Below are positions 33,254 through 54,309 of a stretch of 64,000 bases of DNA, piece after piece (position 1 is the stretch's first letter; each line of letters opens with the position of its first letter). The notes under the pieces were generated by a model. It worked only from the letters and a program-made list of their open reading frames with translations. It had not been told where the DNA came from and searched no databases. Source of the DNA: Gadus chalcogrammus (Eukaryota > Chordata > Actinopteri > Gadiformes > Gadidae); assembly GCF_026213295.1 (NCBI RefSeq), contig NC_079422.1:21006665-21070664 (forward strand), read 5' to 3'. Position numbers and translations under genes: made by a program.

Positions 33254-34392
33254 GGGAACTACGGAAGAGGATTAGGGCCACACATAAGAAAAAATATATA
33301 GTTCTGACTTTAAAGTCAGAACTCTCAGAGGTTGGTCCTTACAGGCACCCGTAGTTCTGATTTTAAAGTCAGAATTCTAACTTTAAAGTCAGAATTCTGA
33401 GATTAATGTCAGTATTCTGATTTCTGTCTCAAAACACTTGTCTTACTTTAAACTCAGAATTCTGCCATTAATCTCAGAATTCTGACTTTAAAGGCACCCA
33501 GTGCAACTTTATGTAAACATTCAATGAAAAATAAACATTCAATTTCTAGTCTTTTTTACACGTAGTAAGTTTCAATAACTCCATACCATTACATATCGAC
33601 ATTCAAGGAGCAAAGATGAGACGTCGCTGTGTGGTGAGAACTGATAGAAAATCGTAAACAACAACAATCGCCGGTGGGGAGAAGCCATTTTTCCATTGAC
33701 TGGAAGCCTGCTTTATTTATTGTAGGTTACAAAAAATAAAGAAAATGGCGGCATTGTTGTTGTTATCGATTTTCTATCAGTTCTCACCACACAACAACGT
33801 CTCATCTTTGCTGCTTGAATGTCGGTATGTAATGGTATGGAGTTATTGAAACTTACTACGTGTAAAAAAGACTAGAAATTGAATGTTTATTTTTAAGCCT
33901 CGAAAGTTGCACTGGGTGCCTTTAATCTCAGAATTCTGTCAAACTCTGTGGGAGAGACACTTTGCTTTATGCAGTAGGAGGAAGAAGAAGAAGCCATTTC
34001 GTTAATGGAAGACCAATAGGTGAGTGAAACTGGAACATGTGTTGTTTTGGTGCAAATTTCACTCACCTTTAGGTCTTCCATTAACGAACTGGCTTCTTCT
34101 TCTTCCTCCTACTGCATAAAGCAAAGTGTCTCTCCCACAGAGGTTGGTCCTTACAGGTACCAGTAGTTCTGACTTTAAAGTCAGAATTCTGACTTTTTTC
34201 TAAGAATTCTGAGATTAATGTCAGAATTCTGAATTTAAAGTCACAATTCTGAGATTAAAGTCAGAATTCTGACATTAATCTCAGAATTCTGAGATTAAAG
34301 TCTGAATTCTGACTTTTTTCACACATTCTGAGAATAAAGTCAGAATTTATTTATTTGTTTATGTGTGGCCCTAATCCTCTTCCGTAGGGAAC
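33254..34392. mobile_element. Long-TIR transposon containing nested palindromes
   Basis: The element (33260-34386) has terminal inverted repeats TACGGAAGAGGATTAGGGCC and matching 6-bp flanks GGGAAC (33254-33259, 34387-34392). Subterminal parts are reiterated AGAATTCTGA/TTTAAAGTCAG units. Two further inverted repeats are nested inside, at 33488-33925 and 33950-34140. No coding capacity was seen. Confidence 0.75.
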
Positions 34393-34480
34393 TCAGCTGA
34401 AATAATATCTTAGAAAAGTTTGAGAACCACTGATCAAGCAGGCAGACTCGTCCGGGCTGACCGTCTCTGTCTGACCCGGG

Positions 34481-35031
34481 GATTCCACCGGACGCGTTAC
34501 GGCAACGTTACGGCTGTGGCCCTGATTGCATTTCCACCGGGCGCGTTACGGCAGCGCAACGTGCGTTGCGAGCCAGCCGTATTCACGCGAGATCACGAGA
34601 TCACGTGATAATCCTAAACCTAATGTACTCAACTTCCACTCCCAAAACGACTGCAATTAAATGCCACGCTTTGTCCTTCCGGCCATTGCCCTTATAAGAA
34701 GGATGATTTGGTACATAAATTACGTTGTAATAGGCTACATGAGCTGAGTATTGTGTTTTATTTTGAAAATTGACCGGATGCTCTATGGCTTTTACTTGTT
34801 CACTTCCTGCCCTGCTCGATCTGCTCTGTTGAAATTGACGCGGTTCAGCAACGGCTTGCGGCAAAAATAGAAATGCTACGGAACGATAGCGCTGCTGCAC
34901 GGCGAGCCGCTCCTGGGACGTTGCTGAAACGTTCCGCAGCCGCGCCCGGTGGAAATGGTCTCATTGATTAGTGGAACCTATCTGCTGCGGTGACCGCGGC
35001 CAAGACGTGCCGCAGCCGTAACGTTGCCGTA
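34481..35031. mobile_element. Inverted-repeat DNA element, probably non-autonomous
   Basis: The ATTTCCACCGGGCGCG terminus near 34529 faces CGCGCCCGGTGGAAAT near 34940. An outer pair (ACGGCAACGTTACGGCTGTGG at 34499-34519 and its inverse at 35008-35028) is also complementary. Confidence 0.55.
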
Positions 35032-36761
35032 AAGGCCTCCACACACCGGCGCCGCCGCAGCGCAGCGTCACGTATTTTACGCGCGTCAAAAGCACGCCCC
35101 TAGCACCAACAGGAGGCGGCGCGACGGCCGCGCTGCAGTATAAAATCAGGAAGTCACCTGTCAATCAACCGCAGCAAAGACACGAAACGCAATGGGTGAG
35201 TAGCCTATTGTAGCCTAATTTATTTATTTTCCATCTTTTTGGCTGAATAATTGGAAAGATGTAGGCTAATCTGCGCAGTGAAAGTATGTTTTCAAGCATC
35301 AGATCAACTTAGTTTGTAGGGCACTTTATCGTTTTATTTACTGTCATTTCTTATTTATTTTATATTTTGCAATTATTCATCTACTGCATCAACAATCTCA
35401 ATAACTGCAGGACCTTCTATTAAGCCTTTTTAGTATATAGTGCAGTCACCTTTTAAGGCCAATTGTTATTGTGTGTATTTATTGTATTGAGCTCCTGGAT
35501 GGCTTTATTGATCCCCATTGGGACCAATACAGTATCTATCTATCTATCCATCTATCTATCCTTAACATAGCCACACATTTACATGTATGCAGCCAGTAGT
35601 TATCCATTTTAATTGAGCAAGCTCTTTTACATTTTATTGAGTTTTTTTTATTTCAACAGAACAAATAACTGTTGCCAGACAGAGGGGGGCTGCCCTTCTT
35701 CTCCTGCAAGGAGCAAGGAGAAGACGAAGGGTGTGCACCCCATCAATGAACGGAGACAAGAACAGGGGGTATGCCACAATCTGGTCCAGGAGCTCCGTGC
35801 AGATCCTGAGAGGCACGCCAATATTTCAATTCGCTACTAAGTGTGCAATGGCAGAACCATATGGTGCAGCCTATATGATGACCTATAATCTAGTTATTAT
35901 CCCTCTCTGGTATACTCTTTTGCATACATATACTTTTTTTTTATCCCTTGGGATAAATACAGTGATGTTATTGCTGTGCTGGATTCAGTAGCCAGTGTAT
36001 TTTATTTGAGTGCTCGAGACACTTAATGTTATTTTTCCCTAAATCCAGAGAGACAGTTAATACATGATCTGATACCAGAGAGACAGTTATTACATGACAA
36101 TGCATTTGAGCTTTGCCTGTGTTTCCTTTTACTTATCTATTTTATTGTATGAGAATGTTTCTATGTGAAGCACTTTGAGTCTGCTTCATGTATTAAAAGT
36201 GCTATATGAATGAAGTTGCCTTGCCTTAAATAAAAAAATATTAATCTGGTTTCTACCTACATGGTTTGATTATATGTGACTTGATTTCGTCTATTTCCCA
36301 TTATGGTTAATGGTTTGGGTACTTAGTCCACCATTGTTGATTTCTCACCTGAAGATCCAATCTCCAGAGCTATGGCTCGCCAGGCAATGACCTTTTTGGA
36401 GTTGTCCTTGTAATGACGGGAACTTTGGTCATACAATTCGACATATTTTTCCACCTCGACGACCAGTCTCTCATCGTCCATTCTCGTAATTGTTTATCAC
36501 AAACGAAAGAGGGCGACATCCAGTGGTGAAGGGTAGATATGGAGGTGCCTACGGGACCCGGGATGTACAAACCAGCTTTTACAAAGCGCTTTTTCAGGGG
36601 CGTCGACGCTCGGGAATAGAACATTGTCTCGAAGAGTAGTTGGGCGGCGCGGCGCGGAACGCTGCCGCGCGGCTAGTCGGCGCCGGTGTGTGCTAGTACA
36701 CCCGGAATAATGGGGGCAGACTTTTTGACGCGACGCTGCGGCGCCGGTGTGTGGAGGCCTT
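35032..36761. mobile_element. PIF/Harbinger-type element with remnants of both genes
   Basis: The TIRs are AAGGCCTCCACACACCGGCG at the left and the inverse at the right (ending 36761). Plus strand: TATAAAA at about 35140, then ATGG followed by a GTGAGT donor at about 35194, then a frameshifted exon (35660-35840) reading VHPINERRQEQGVCHNLVQE, the N-terminal part of a HARBI1-like transposase. Minus strand: an intact MADF/Myb-like exon (36481-36349). An L2 3' tail (36051-36228) and a LINE tail with (ATCT)n (about 35440-35560) are nested inside. Confidence 0.75.
36349..36481 (-). CDS. MADF (Myb/SANT-like) exon of the Harbinger element
   Basis: Starting at ATG 36481, 44 codons read MDDERLVVEVEKYVELYDQ, then SSRHYKDNSKKVIAWRAIAL and EIGSS, ending at a good GTGAGA donor. 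This is the first half of the DNA-binding partner protein that PIF/Harbinger elements encode beside the transposase. The downstream exons were not found, so it is probably a remnant. Confidence 0.6.
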
Positions 36762-36953
36762 TAGAGTTCGGATTCCTTTCATTCTGAATTGTTAGTTCAG
36801 GAAGTGAAACCCTCAGATGGGGATTTTTGGGGAACTAATTTTAGCCAAATGTGTTGTTCCGAGAACAGGAGGAGCAGTTACTGCAATTCAATTCATTGTT
36901 TCCTTATTGTGGACCTACTCAAATCATTGTGAAGATGATCATCGTCCATATGG

Positions 36954-38897
<1,944 letters not shown>

Positions 38898-39544
38898 CAT
38901 AATAAGTCCGCGATACGGCCACTTCTGTCGTTCTTACTTGTCACAAACAACCAGGGAGTATGGGTGAAGACGTGTTTGGTAGGCCTATTTAGTATTTATT
39001 TGACCCTGATTCGGGTATCTTAACAGACGTAAGACTCTTTGTCTGTGAAGGACAAGCTGTGCTCATTGGACGTTCTCCATAATACAAGTTGAAACTTGCG
39101 GAAGAAGAGCTTTTCATTTGTTTCTTACACAAAAGCACATCATGTATTTCTAAATAATTATACAGAGTTTTGTCAAAGTAAAAATATGTTTTTGTATCAT
39201 TATTATTATTACGTAGATGTAACATTGTGAATTTCTCAAAAATGTACAATTATTTTATCTTCAGACAATATGTTACAAAAATAATACAAATGAAACTATA
39301 CATATTTATTCCCATTTTATTAGTGATATGTAGGCTACATAAGTCACTCATACTGTTATATAACTGTATAACCCTAACAGGAGATTTTATTTTGTTAATA
39401 TGATAAGAATAGAAAAACCACATAAGGCACTATTTTTTAAAAATTAAAATTAAATAAAGGATTTGGACTTGATACTAAAACATTGCTACACACGATTTTC
39501 ATCGTAGAGGCGGCCCAGGACAGACGGCAGTCTTGATGCTAGTT

Positions 39545-45497
<5,953 letters not shown>

Positions 45498-45599
45498 GTG
45501 TAGCGGAGAAGTGACCGAGAACCAAGAGAACATAAGAGCCTCGCTAAGGGGAAGTCCTGCTTCCGTTCCTGTTTTCCATTCTATATGCATCTGTCCCAG

Positions 45600-47160
45600 A
45601 GTATTTTTAAAGGCTTCTGCTTAGGCTACTCATATTCAAAATGAGCAACTTCTGGGAAAAAAATATATAATTTGGATATGATATGTGTTATGTTATTTTA
45701 CTTTCTCATGAAGATAATGACATCGAAAGCAAAGGGACCGTCATCACAGTGGGGTGCAAACCGAACGTCAGCGAGCATGACCACGTTTCCGGCTGCTCTT
45801 GAACATATCTTCAGCGCTGACGCACCTTTCACCTGCAACTTTGCACAATGCAGTCCTGCAAACAGTCCCCAAATTAGTTGTATGATCATTTGAAGTATCC
45901 TAACACGTTCAAAGCCGTAGGTAAAAAGACACCTTGTGAAATTATATTTTTGTTTGGCAAGTAGCCGCTCATTATCGAAAATAAGCCCCTTCAGGTCGAA
46001 GCAAGACGCCTCCGTTTCTCATCGGTGTCCGGTTTGCCCTGTCTGGGGTTATTTTCCCGATAATGACCGGCGTTCTATATTATCCCTTACTTAACGCCAA
46101 TATTACTCTGTATGTATAAGGGAAAATAGCTTTATTTATTACAATATTATGCTGCTGTATTTTCAGCGACCCCCACAGATATTTGAGTTTGCTGCTTTCA
46201 TGGGAGCCAGAACTCCACTGGCTGCCTCCCACCTAACTCGAACCCTGAGCTTTTCCCCTCTTACTACAATGCATTCAATTATTCCTTCCAACGCGTCTCC
46301 CTGCAGTACCCCCTCTCTCCAGGGGTGGCGCGGGTGTCCTATTCAATTGCAGCTCTGATTTTCAAAATTAGTAATAGTAATGTTAATTTCAGAGAGATAA
46401 TTCAAGTTATGTTGCGCCAGCCAACGTTACTTTTGTTCCTTGAATCTCCGCTGTGGCTCTCCATTCTGTTTAATCTCATACAACTGAAGGAAGTATAAGT
46501 AAATATACCAAATAATAAACTCTTGTATTTCACCATCGTTAACTCCCAACCAGTTATATACCAACACCTAGTTTCAGGATTCATTCTGTTCGACTTAAAC
46601 TGTGGGTGTACTGGCAGGTTCCAATAGAAACATAATCAAATGTAGACGATTATACCTTTTGTTGGGTATATTTGGGCCAACATTGACCAGAATACACTTA
46701 TATAAAGAGAAAACATTGCCTGGATGGATTGAAAATTGAATGCACGCATTAAACAACCCTAGGAAGGTCGTTTAATGCAAGCAAGTATATAGGTGGTGTT
46801 TGGGGTAAAGCCTGCTGACCTCTGAACCAATCGACAGGCTGCCCCCCACTGTGGGACTCACAGCGGATCATTCATCATAACTGCTTCTCCTGGCCTTCTG
46901 AGGGCCCTATAGGCCCTCAGAAGGGTCCTAAATGACAACTGAACTAATGTACTAATGAATGAATTAAGGTTCATCGTTCATTGAATGGGGAGGATAGATC
47001 AAGAGCTGAGTACCCTAATGGTTTCCCAGGAGGGAGGGAGGGCTGTCGTTTCCCCAGAGAAGGAACGGAGATGTCCTGGGATCTTCTGGAGGAAGTACAG
47101 ATCAACGGGAGCCCTGATGTCATCAGTGTCAGACCTTTGTCCTTAAAACACACAGGGGTC
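45600..47160. other. Intergenic, nothing firm
   Basis: 45706-45890 has a short open frame on both strands, and 46981-47130 is GC-rich and open in several frames. I could not tie either to a family. CCCGATAATGACCGGCGTTC (46053) recurs at about 17680 and marks a shared repeat. Confidence 0.3.
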
Positions 47161-47400
47161 AGGCTCAGCGGGTTGACTTGTAACCGGAAGGTCGCTAGTT
47201 CAATCCCCTGCCCTGCTCCTCCTATAGCTGCGTGTCGAGGTGTCCCTGAGCAAGGCACCTCACCCTGACTGCTCCCGACGAGCTGGCTGCCGCCGTGTGT
47301 GTCTGACGCCGCCGTCGCCCGTCGTGGGGGAATGTCCGTATGAGAAGTTGCAAGGCGCTTTGGATAAAGCGCCTGGTAAATGTCCTGAGTGTAAATTTCA
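47160..47400 (+). mobile_element. tRNA-derived SINE, second copy
   Basis: GGAAGGTCGCTAGTTCAATC, GTGTCCCTGAGCAAGGCACC and CGACGAGCTGGCTGCCGCC match the copy at 22445. It ends GGATAAAGCGCCTGGTAAAT. Confidence 0.75.
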
Positions 47401-47533
47401 GTCAACACAATTTTAAGACAAACCTATTCCTTAATGTTTAATTTTCCCACAGAGGCAGTAAATGTCTAAAATATAATTTATGACGTGCCTCTTGCAGACT
47501 ACATAAATTATTACAAAATGTATAAGAAAATTC

Positions 47534-48526
47534 TTTATTTCACTTTTTACATAGATTTAACTTTTTACATACATTTCATGCAGCATCCTAATACATTGAG
47601 GGTTACAAAGGCTTCGAGCCTTCTTGGGTAACGTTCCCTTCGTATTTGCCCCGTTGAATCTCCCTTCCCCAAAGGCAGGGGAAACCAGCTCAGATTTCAG
47701 TGACTTCCATGCCTCCACGAGCCGCGCCCAGCACCGAGAGAGTCTGCTGATGAGCACAGTGGAGAGCGGCTCACCAGGAGAGCGGCTCATCACAAGCTCT
47801 GATCCGCCTGCACGAAGGCCTGGTTCACCAGCGCCCCCTTGGTGTGCCGCGGGCCACCGGGCTCCGGCGCCTGCAGCTGTTCGTAGCGTACGCTGCGCAC
47901 CAGGTGGATCTTCCCCACAGAGAGCCTCAGCTTGCCCCTCGGCCTCCAGAGATCCTCCTCCTGTTGGGACAGGAAGTCCTCCAGCTTCACGGTGTCTTCT
48001 CCCTGGCCGAGCGAGGTCGCCATTCGGGACTTCGGAGAGAGGAGGAGGCTAGACGTGGAGCTGCCCATGACTGGAAACATGCACACAAATATATTCAGTT
48101 ATATACATGGATAAAGATATGTATCTATACCTGTTGAATAGGACCTGGAGTGGAAGTCAAGATAGACAGCAAGATAGAGTGAAGCTAACTTGGTTTGTTT
48201 ATAAAGGAGGACAGGGAGAAGGGAAGAAAGACGCACAGTTTAAAAACTGGGGTATTATTAAAAATTTAGCATACCAAGTATGTTCCTCAATCTTTAATGA
48301 ATGGATCGTATTAAGGTATATATATTGAGGTCTATTAAGGTCTATATCTCCCGATACAGACCCTACCACAGGATGGTGAATACTATTTTTTTGTATATAC
48401 TTCCTTCAGTTGTATGACATGAAACAGATATGCTACAAATTTGTAACAAGACTTGTAAAAGATAACTCAAGGCATATACTGCAGGAAAGGTTTCCTCAAG
48501 ACGAGGTTGGGGTCAGGAGACTTACC
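47534..48526 (-). CDS. Small protein, candidate N-myristoylated, with non-coding first exon
   Basis: The coding exon 48068-47790 gives 92 residues: MGSSTSSLLLSPKSRMATSL, then TVKLEDFLSQQEEDLWRPRG, then KLRLSVGKIHLVRSVRYEQL, ending FVQADQSL. MGSSTS fits the N-myristoylation consensus (Gly2, small residue at 5, Ser6). A TTTCCAG acceptor lies 2 nt before the ATG. A CTCTCTG/GTAAGT donor at 48526/48525 could end a 5' UTR exon. AATAAA in gene sense at 47539-47534 supplies a polyadenylation signal. The family is not recognised and no enzymatic motif is seen. The combined splice, start and poly(A) signals argue for a real gene. Confidence 0.6.
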
Positions 48527-48710
48527 AGAGAGGACGCTGTTGCTCCTGGCTCACAGCGGTCTGAATGAGAGACGATCGAAGCGCCTTCGGTTTTAAGGCA
48601 ACACAAGGTGTTTGATCTTTGAGGTCTTTGTTTCCTCGGTAATCACGAACAAAAGACATCTCATTGATTAGATTAGAGTGAGGAGCAGGAGAAGGAAGCT
48701 TTGCTGATTA

Positions 48711-48900
<190 letters not shown>

Positions 48901-48973
48901 TTCCTGGCTTCAGAGCCCATCCTATAGTAGACTGGGTTCAGAGCCCAGAATAGGCTTTAGTAGGTTCTTGTAT

Positions 48974-49235
48974 TTAAAGGTGACAAATTAAACCACCAGG
49001 TTTGAGTGCGATTAGCTGTTACAAGCAGTTTTTAAAATCTGCCTCTTCTGACATCACAAGTGTGCTTGTCTCCCTAGATGTATGACGGATATATGAGCAA
49101 CGTTTGCTACAGTCCACTGGTTAGGCTGGTAGACTGATCTATCCAGCATACATCTAGGTGGACGCGCCCACTTGTGATGTCAGAAGAGGCTGATTTCCAA
49201 CATGGCTTGTAACGGCTAATCGCACTCACCTTTAA
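48974..49235. mobile_element. Palindromic MITE with TTAA duplication
   Basis: The element (48978-49231) has long inverted arms (AGGTGA..., GAGTGCGATTAGC) and lies between TTAA at 48974-48977 and 49232-49235, as in Kolobok- or piggyBac-type insertions. Confidence 0.75.
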
Positions 49236-49492
49236 GAGGACAAGTGCTGAATTAAAAGGGCACACTGGAGTATAAATGGCAGATGGGGTCATAGCGTATA
49301 TCATGTCCCAAGTGAACCCTAAAAGTTCACAGTTTCCATTCATCCGAATGAAAAGAGTCCTGGCCGTGGTGGAACTGGTATTGCAATGTTTAGCTGAATG
49401 CGTTGGTCTACTTTTATTTCTTAGGAAATTATGGTGGCCACTAGATGGTAGCACAGTACTTTTGACTACATCCGTGGAGTCAATTTCTACAT

Positions 49493-49991
49493 TTAGAGGG
49501 GACCTATTATGCTTTTCGACTTTTATGACCTATAAACGTTGTTATAATGATTGATAGTCATGTTTAACCATGCACAAAAAACTATGTAGATTTTCGGGAA
49601 ACTCTTCCTCTCATATGGGCGCTTTTAGCATTCTCTGTCAACGCTCTGTTTCGTCCTTCTCCGCCCCCTCGCCCCCCTCCTGCCAACCCAACTCCGTTGT
49701 GATTGGTTACCTTCCATGAAGCGCGATCGCGGGCAGATTTGACCAGCCATATGGGGGCGCGGCAGGAGTGCCTCTACGTAGATGATTTCCCGGAAATGTG
49801 AACAAGTGAATCGCAAACGTTGTCCCGAGTGTTTAGCGCTCTGCACAGCCACCCCAGACTGTCAGCAGGGAATACGTCGAAATGCATGTACGTCATTTTA
49901 GACACTTTAGTATGGTTAAACATGACTATCATTCATTATAACAACGTTTATTGGTCATAAAAGTCGAAAAAGCATAATAGATCCCCTTTAA
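49493..49991. mobile_element. MITE of the AGGGGACCTATTATGC type
   Basis: Inverted ends with core CCTATTATGCTTTTCGACTT at about 49502 and the inverse at about 49967. The right flank is TTAA (988-991 of this block), and the left flank TTAG may be a mutated copy. Confidence 0.7.
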
Positions 49992-50051
49992 GTCAAATTT
50001 AGTTTTTTTAAATCGTTGTAGCCCTACGTCACCTTGGATTAATGCATGGAG

Positions 50052-50616
50052 GTAGCCTGGCAAGCCAGACCCATATCGGAAAGATATTGGGTCTGGTCTC
50101 GTACGGTGGCAGTGTGGGCGGGATAAACGGTTGTCTTTCAAGTTCCCTCTGCACGCAATAGGATAGCGCTACAACCAATCAGAGCAACGAAGAAGGTGAC
50201 GTAGTCAGAGCGACGGAAATCTCCATGGCGAAGTGTTGCGAATGGTTGACTGAGATAATGGAGAGTGGAGACCAACGACTGTTGCCGTCTTTGCCAGAAT
50301 AACCTGAGAATTGCGGGCGTGCTTGTGCATTCATCTTCGTTCATTTCTCAAAGAAAATGATAACTTCAAAAATGGAAGAGTCACGGCCAAAGTCGAAAGA
50401 CAGCTGTCCGGCAGCAGCAGCAGCCATTATTGTTTACCTCTAACACGGAACCTTCGCAGCTCTGTCGTCATTCGGCTCGATTCCGCCCCTCACGATCTGA
50501 TTGGCCTTTCACGTTTTCTGTTTCCAGCAGCGAAAAACGACGACAGAAGGCTAGACCTCCCTGGCTGCAAATTGAATTTGCTGCCGCTAGGGGCGTCTAG
50601 ATTTCTAGGCTAGTGT
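50052..50616. mobile_element. Non-autonomous DNA element
   Basis: It begins TAGCCTGGCAAGCCAGACCC and ends with the inverted AAGG...CTAGGCTA sense (ATTTCTAGGCTA). Its interior has GATTGGCC and CCAATCAGAG strings. No coding frame of note. Confidence 0.45.
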
Positions 50617-50956
50617 GGCATTACGGGAAAAACAAGCTAGCCGACAACGCCACCCTAGGAATTGCACCCAGGGATATACTAATCGATTAAATCAAAACAA
50701 TTATCTAGCACACACGTTCGTTGACTGACGGCACCAGAGACGAGGTTCCAAAAAAAAGTTGTTTTTATTAACTAAAACATGTGGGTTCCACATGTAACAA
50801 ACATGATAAAGGAAATCAATTGGTATGTAGGGGATAGACGGGATGGTTAGGGCTGAGGATTACCAGAAGCAGGGCTCAAAACAAACCATAAACAGAATCC
50901 CCCAAATTAAACCAAACACTTCACCAGGACAAACACGCACGCACGCGCAAACACTC

Positions 50957-52286
<1,330 letters not shown>

Positions 52287-53614
52287 TTATTCTGCCAATG
52301 CAGTCTCCAGGACATGAAACAGAGATTGTTTGAGCTTCTTTATAAATTCATCACACATGAAGACGTAGAGCAGGGGATTCAGGCAGCTGTTTACCGTGGT
52401 CAGGTTTGATGATAATGGTCCCAAAAATCTTCGAATTGTGACAATTTTGTCCTTGGAGCCATATGCTTCTATATACTTATGCACATGGTAGGGGACCCAG
52501 CATACTACAAATGCAAGGATAATGGCAAAAATAATGCGGAGAGATTTCCTACTCTTAGCTCGGTTGAAGCGCCTCATTCGCACACCTATGGCGACATTAG
52601 ACCCAGTTATGGCAAGCATGGGGATGAGGAAGCCCATGAAGAATTGGAAGTGAGTGAGGGCAAGTTTATTGGCCGTCTGGGACAGTGCACAAACAGTGAA
52701 CTGCATTCGGACGTAACTACATCTAGAATGTCCATAAGGTATGCTGCAGGCCAGAGAAGCCAGCCAGATGCCAGCACATATGAGCTGAGCTTTCTGGACG
52801 GTCCTGTGGTTCTGGGACCACACCACCACCCATGTGCACAGGCAGCGATCCACACTTATGGCCGTCAGGAAGAAGACGCTGGCAAACATGTTTCCGATGG
52901 CGATGACGGAGCTGAGTTTGCACATAAACCATCCGAAAGGCCAGTGGTAGTCCTTGGCCAGGGAGATGATTAGGAAGATCAGAAAGCTGGTGAAGAGGAA
53001 GTCAGCCAAAGCCAAGTTGAGAAACCAGATTGAGTTGACTGTTCTTTTCATTCTGAAACCGGTCACATAGATCACCAAGCCATTCCCCACCGTTCCAAAC
53101 AGGAACACCAGACAAAGGATGATCAGCGAAATTGTATTCATGTATTTATGAGTATTCGTTGGCCTTTGATTATTGGCAACTGGCGCTGCAGTCGAAGTGA
53201 GGTTATCAGATGAATCTGCCAGCAAAGAAAGATGTGGTTAGAATAGTGGCAGCCTTCCTTTGTTTAAGGAGGGCTTCTAGCAGCATATCATACCACTTGC
53301 AACATGCACATTTGAGACGCTTTAGGAATACTTATCATGAGTGTTGTTATAGTTAAACATGTTACCATAGGTAAACATTTAAAAAACAGTTATATGTCAT
53401 GGTACTTTAGCTATACATTAAAAACAGTTATATTCAATGTTACTTCAGGTAAACATAAAAAAAAAACAGTTATACTTCAGGTTAGCATCTTAACAATAAA
53501 AAAACATTTATATTTCATATTACTAAAGGAAGACACAAAATAACATAATAATAATACTCTAGGTAAACATTAATGTAAAAAAATATGGTTGAGGCAAACA
53601 GTACCTGTTTCCAT
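52287..53614 (-). CDS. Formyl-peptide-receptor-like chemoattractant GPCR, copy 2 (complete)
   Basis: Class A receptor, probably Gi-coupled and leukocyte-expressed by analogy with its family. Exon 1 (53614-53605) codes METG/D at the junction. Exon 2 (53215-52287) follows an acceptor in CTTTGCTGGCAG. Together they encode 312 residues, the normal length. Seven hydrophobic segments are evident, with NLALADFLF in TM2, CKLSS before TM3, DRC plus VVVWSQNHRT, CWVPYHV in TM6 and NPLLYVF in TM7. The N-terminus carries an NLT sequon. The only ATG inside exon 2 upstream of TM1 is at KYMNTI, which would remove most of the extracellular N-terminus, so the short upstream exon is preferred. Copy 1 at the left edge is very similar; they differ most in the N-terminus and second extracellular loop (CSYVRMQFTVC here). 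A specific ligand cannot be assigned. Confidence 0.88.
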
Positions 53615-54309
53615 GTTTCTGTCGATCCACCAACCCTTGTCTCAACACTAGTCTCTCACCACTGGACAAGCCACTTAGCAAAGAGACTCGACAGTCACTC
53701 CTACTAAATCCCGGGCTACGCCCATACCGCCCTCACAGGAGTATGGGTTGTTCAAAATATTGTTCATTCATATTAAATCTTGTTCATGAATCATCTCATG
53801 TTCATGTATCAAATACAGGATAGATGCATGTATGTTACAGAAAATGAAATAATGGCCATAGGACATAAACAAGCGCATATGGATGTGTCTGATAATTGGG
53901 GGTGGGGGGGGGGGAGATTAAGAGCAGAAATGTTGCTCATGGTTTCACATGTATGTAAAGAGGGTTAGGGTTAGCAATCTTCTATAGTCTAATCAATTGG
54001 ACTGTTTTAAATAGAAAAATCAAAGTAATTGAGTAGAGTCCCCCTGGTTTTAAATGAATTATCATCTACGGTATAATTATTATTCATATTATTAACATTG
54101 GCCAACCCAGGTAAAAAACAAAACACTTGGTTGGTGGTTTCAACAGTTTTAATTGCAATGAAATTCAAGCATACATCATAATGAACACATGTGAACATTT
54201 AGCTCTCAAACTTTGAACGGCAACCGACTGATGTTGTCTCTGGATGTCGGTCCTACACCTCGTCACGTCCACACGCTGCTCACTCCCTCGGACACACGCT
54301 TCAGTTGGA

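Noticed and set aside
45672..45893. Overlapping open frames on both strands of about 190 bp
   Set aside because: Both strands are open over the same short stretch and no family was recognised; the evidence is insufficient.
46971..47408. 145-residue minus-strand frame
   Set aside because: Its N-terminal half reads through a tRNA-derived SINE, and the remainder could not be linked to splice sites.
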